A model generated the notes under the pieces. It was not told where the DNA came from. It saw only the letters and a program-made list of their open reading frames with translations, and did no database searches. Position numbers and translations under genes: made by a program. This document shows, piece after piece, positions 62,156 through 64,000 of a stretch of DNA of 64,000 nucleotides; positions within the stretch are counted from its first letter, which is position 1; each line of letters begins with the position of its first letter. This DNA comes from Nitrospira moscoviensis. Lineage in GTDB: Bacteria; Nitrospirota; Nitrospiria; Nitrospirales; Nitrospiraceae. The stretch spans positions 496,001-560,000 of the forward strand of contig NZ_CP011801.1 of the NCBI RefSeq assembly GCF_001273775.1, read 5' to 3'.

Positions 62156-62866
62156 ATGGCAGTCGATACCTACCACGCCCACGTCAGCCGCATTCGTGAT
62201 CTCACACATGACGTCCGCGAGCTGGATCTGACGCTTGAGCATCCGCGCACCATGGCCTTCAAGGCCGGGCAATTCATCTCGTTCGAGGTCCCCAAAGAAG
62301 GCATGCCCGTTCCCGTCACGCGCCCCTATTCGATCGCCTCACCCCCGTCCATCAGCGATCGCATCACGCTGCTCTTCAATTTGGTCGAGGGCGGGCCTGG
62401 CTCGACGTACCTCTATCGTCTCAAGGAGCGAGACGCGGTGATCTTCAAGGGCCCGGCCGGCTCGTTCTTCCTCCGCGAGGATCCCGCCAAACACCTCCTG
62501 TTCGTCGCCACGGGAACGGGCATCGCGCCTTTTCGCTCGATGTTGCTCACGCAGTTCGAGCGTAAGACCGGCCAACCAGTGACCCTGTTTTGGGGACTCC
62601 GCTATGAGCGGGATCTCTACTATCAGGATGAATTGGCGGACTGGACCGCGCGCTATCCGGCCTTCAGCTTCGTGACCACCCTCTCTCAGCCGGGGTCCGA
62701 ATGGCCGGGAGCCAAAGGGCGGGTGACCGCGCTGGTGGAGGAGCGGGTCACGTCGGTCCGGGATCTAGCCGTCTACCTTTGCGGCAACGGGGCAATGATC
62801 AAAGACGTGACGGCGCTCATTCAACGTAAAGGATTGTGTCCGATCTACCGAGAAAAGTATTACTGA
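62156..62866 (+). CDS. FNR-type FAD/NAD(P)H oxidoreductase
   Basis: A 236-residue ferredoxin-NADP-reductase-like flavoprotein. The FAD-binding motif is RPYSIASPP (near 61-69), the NAD(P) motif is ATGTGIAPFRSML, and CGNGAMIKDV lies near the C-terminus. The single-domain length, without a ferredoxin or cytochrome b5 partner, suggests a soluble reductase like Fpr or the phenol-hydroxylase reductase family. The electron acceptor is unknown. Confidence 0.85.
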   Translation: MAVDTYHAHVSRIRDLTHDVRELDLTLEHPRTMAFKAGQFISFEVPKEGMPVPVTRPYSIASPPSISDRITLLFNLVEGGPGSTYLYRLKERDAVIFKGPAGSFFLREDPAKHLLFVATGTGIAPFRSMLLTQFERKTGQPVTLFWGLRYERDLYYQDELADWTARYPAFSFVTTLSQPGSEWPGAKGRVTALVEERVTSVRDLAVYLCGNGAMIKDVTALIQRKGLCPIYREKYY

Positions 62867-62870
62867 GCCG

Positions 62871-63059
62871 TTAATGCTTCGCAGGAGCCGGCTTCGGTCC
62901 CAGCCTGGTCGTGTGCTGGAAGATGCACTTGGGGCAGGTGTAGTGGATGAACTGCCGGCCGCCGACCAGCCGCTTCTTCATGGGGACCTTGCACCAGGTG
63001 CAAAGCCGATCGGGGAGGGAATCGATCGCGGGGTCCGACGTACTCGTCATGGCGGGCAT
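62871..63059 (-). CDS. Small zinc-ribbon protein
   Basis: A 62-residue protein with CTWC and CPKC knuckles 22 residues apart (DRLCTWCKVPM and IHYTCPKCIFQ), indicating a zinc ribbon. It converges on the reductase gene with a 4-bp gap. The start may instead be the ATG three codons later. Its resemblance to the other small CxxC proteins of this segment supports a real gene. Function unknown. Confidence 0.55.
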   Translation of the reverse strand: MPAMTSTSDPAIDSLPDRLCTWCKVPMKKRLVGGRQFIHYTCPKCIFQHTTRLGPKPAPAKH

Positions 63060-63174
63060 TTTCTCCGAGGCCGGTAAACCTTGTCAACCAAGCGGGGACG
63101 ATGAAACGCCGCAGCCGGCGTGCTTCCGCGGCGTGAAATTTTTTTCGGGAGCGGGCCCCGTTTCAAAAAAATCG

Positions 63175-63183
63175 TGGTATAGT
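63175..63183 (+). promoter_or_regulatory. Extended -10 element before the AdoMet-decarboxylase-like gene
   Basis: TGGTATAGT matches the extended -10 pattern TGnTATAAT in eight of nine positions. It lies about 58 bp upstream of the ATG. No good -35 hexamer is found, which is acceptable for extended -10 promoters. The preceding sequence is A-rich. Confidence 0.45.
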
Positions 63184-63240
63184 CCGTCGCAAGTCGGCAG
63201 TCGGTTCCTTCACCCTCTCACAGAAAGGCGCACCCACTCT

Positions 63241-63681
63241 ATGAGCATCTCGGCTGGTTCCGAGTCCACCATCTTACCAACGAGCGCCCCAGGGGCCTCT
63301 TCGCTCCCCGTCCAAGACATGGTAGGGGAGGGAAAAGCCTGGGGACTTTGCACCGCCGTCGACCTTCAAGATTGCAATCCCGACCTGATCCGTGATGCCG
63401 ACCATATCAAGCGCTATGTCGTCGAGCTCTGCGAGCTGATCGGCATGCACCGCTTCGGCGAGTGTCAGGTCGTCAATTTCGGCGAGGGGCGCGTCGCGGG
63501 CTACTCGATGGTCCAGCTGATTTCCACGTCATTGATCAGCGGCCATTTCGCCAACGACACCAACAACGCCTATCTCGATATCTTCAGCTGCAAAGGGTAC
63601 GATCCCGCCGTCGTGGAATCCTTTTCAAAGAAATTCTTCGGCGCGCGGCGGAGCATGGCCACCGCCACGCTCCGGTATTAG
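63241..63681 (+). CDS. S-adenosylmethionine decarboxylase-like proenzyme (class 1b type)
   Basis: A 146-residue protein. The SpeD/SpeH layout is retained: Ser97, His102 and Cys117 have exactly the spacing of Ser63, His68 and Cys83 in the Thermotoga enzyme, within STSLISGHFANDTNNAYLDIFSC. Ser97 would become the pyruvoyl group after self-cleavage. The residue before it is Thr96 instead of the usual Glu. The enzyme family makes decarboxylated AdoMet for spermidine synthesis. The variant cleavage site leaves open a related but different decarboxylase. The N-terminal 30 residues are Ser/Pro-rich and unusual. Confidence 0.75.
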   Translation: MSISAGSESTILPTSAPGASSLPVQDMVGEGKAWGLCTAVDLQDCNPDLIRDADHIKRYVVELCELIGMHRFGECQVVNFGEGRVAGYSMVQLISTSLISGHFANDTNNAYLDIFSCKGYDPAVVESFSKKFFGARRSMATATLRY

Positions 63682-63755
63682 CGGGTCCCGTCTTGCTTCT
63701 GCATGGGGACTGCGGGCAGTGGTCCCCATGCATCGACGCAGGTACGGGTCCCGCG
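63681..63755. repeat. Two-level inverted repeat after the AdoMet-decarboxylase-like gene
   Basis: The outer arms GCGGGTCCCGT (63681-63691) and ACGGGTCCCGC (63745-63755) pair with one mismatch. The inner arms GCATGGGGAC (63701-63710) and GTCCCCATGC (63723-63732) pair perfectly. The structure begins at the last base of the stop codon and ends 6 bp before the next start. It may be a terminator lacking a U-run or a read-through attenuator. Confidence 0.55.
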
Positions 63756-63761
63756 CGACCA

Positions 63762-64000
63762 TGACTCCCCCCGCCCTCAAAGCCTTCTTTCAGGCGCTCC
63801 CGCGCGCGCTCGACCGGGACGCGGCCGAGGATCTCGACGCCGTGTATCAATTCGATTTGAGCGGACCGCAGGGGGGGCAGTACGTAGTGAAGATTCAAGA
63901 CGGCGCCTGTGTCGTTGAAGAAGGCCGTCACCCGGATCCGCATGTCACGCTGGCGATGGCGGGAGAGGACTGCATGAAGGTGCTGAACGGGCAACTGAGC
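63762..64000 (+). CDS. SCP2 sterol-transfer-domain protein, N-terminal part (cut by window edge)
   Basis: The first 79 residues of an SCP2-like protein: LKAFFQALPRALDRDAAEDL, then VYQFDLSGPQGGQYVVKIQDGACVVEEG and HPDPHVTLAMAGEDCMKVLNGQLS. This is the alpha/beta core of the SCP2 fold, which binds lipids in a hydrophobic tunnel. The end of the protein lies outside the window. Confidence 0.85.

Overview
The window is about 64 kb of GC-rich bacterial chromosome, most likely from the Nitrospirota (Nitrospira lineage). The evidence is recognition of protein families only: a complete 13-gene complex I operon with fused NuoCD, TonB proteins with a PFRWDV-type juxtamembrane motif, hopanoid/carotenoid genes, many TonB-dependent receptors and small zinc-ribbon proteins. 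No rRNA, tRNA, CRISPR array, transposase or phage gene was found. All family names rest on motifs read by eye; no database search was run.

Layout. 1-3.4 kb (minus strand): the start of uvrC, a DapF-like protein lacking both catalytic cysteines, a glyoxalase, an acetyltransferase and a polysaccharide deacetylase. 3.4-8 kb: a site-2 protease with CBS domains, a PilZ-receiver fusion and two membrane proteins. 8-24.6 kb (minus strand): nuoA, B, CD, E, F, G, H, I, J, K, L, M, N in canonical order, led by a MidA/NDUFAF7-type methyltransferase with a candidate promoter. secA follows at 25-27.8 kb.

28-34 kb (plus strand): a TonB locus with two small His-rich C-x-W-x-C secreted proteins, a TonB, a BNR-repeat (sialidase-fold) protein with a CxCC motif, a TlpA thioredoxin and a TonB-dependent receptor. 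It looks like an outer-membrane metal-acquisition or metal-handling unit. 34-39.6 kb holds a TPR protein, an Slp lipoprotein, a DsbA-like protein, an HtrA protease, a DoxX remnant and an LCAT-like hydrolase. 39.6-47.7 kb holds a nickel-type locus: nikR plus a TonB-dependent receptor, divergent from a five-gene operon (DUF4331, small lipoprotein, TonB, TPR, HupE/UreJ). A MITE-like element follows the receptor.

48-64 kb: a DNA glycosylase, a GAF-GAF histidine-kinase-like protein whose H-box histidine is a threonine, a cytochrome c, a carotenoid/hopanoid/isoprenoid group (CruF-like, HpnA, FPP synthase), an MNT/HEPN pair, several conserved hypotheticals, an FNR-type reductase, an AdoMet-decarboxylase-like protein and the start of an SCP2-domain protein.

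The most unusual DNA-level feature is a set of about ten intergenic arrays of degenerate 7-bp repeats. Most are arranged as facing inverted arms between co-directional genes, and several include the start or stop codon of the adjoining gene. Three further nuo gene junctions carry different, longer imperfect inverted repeats.
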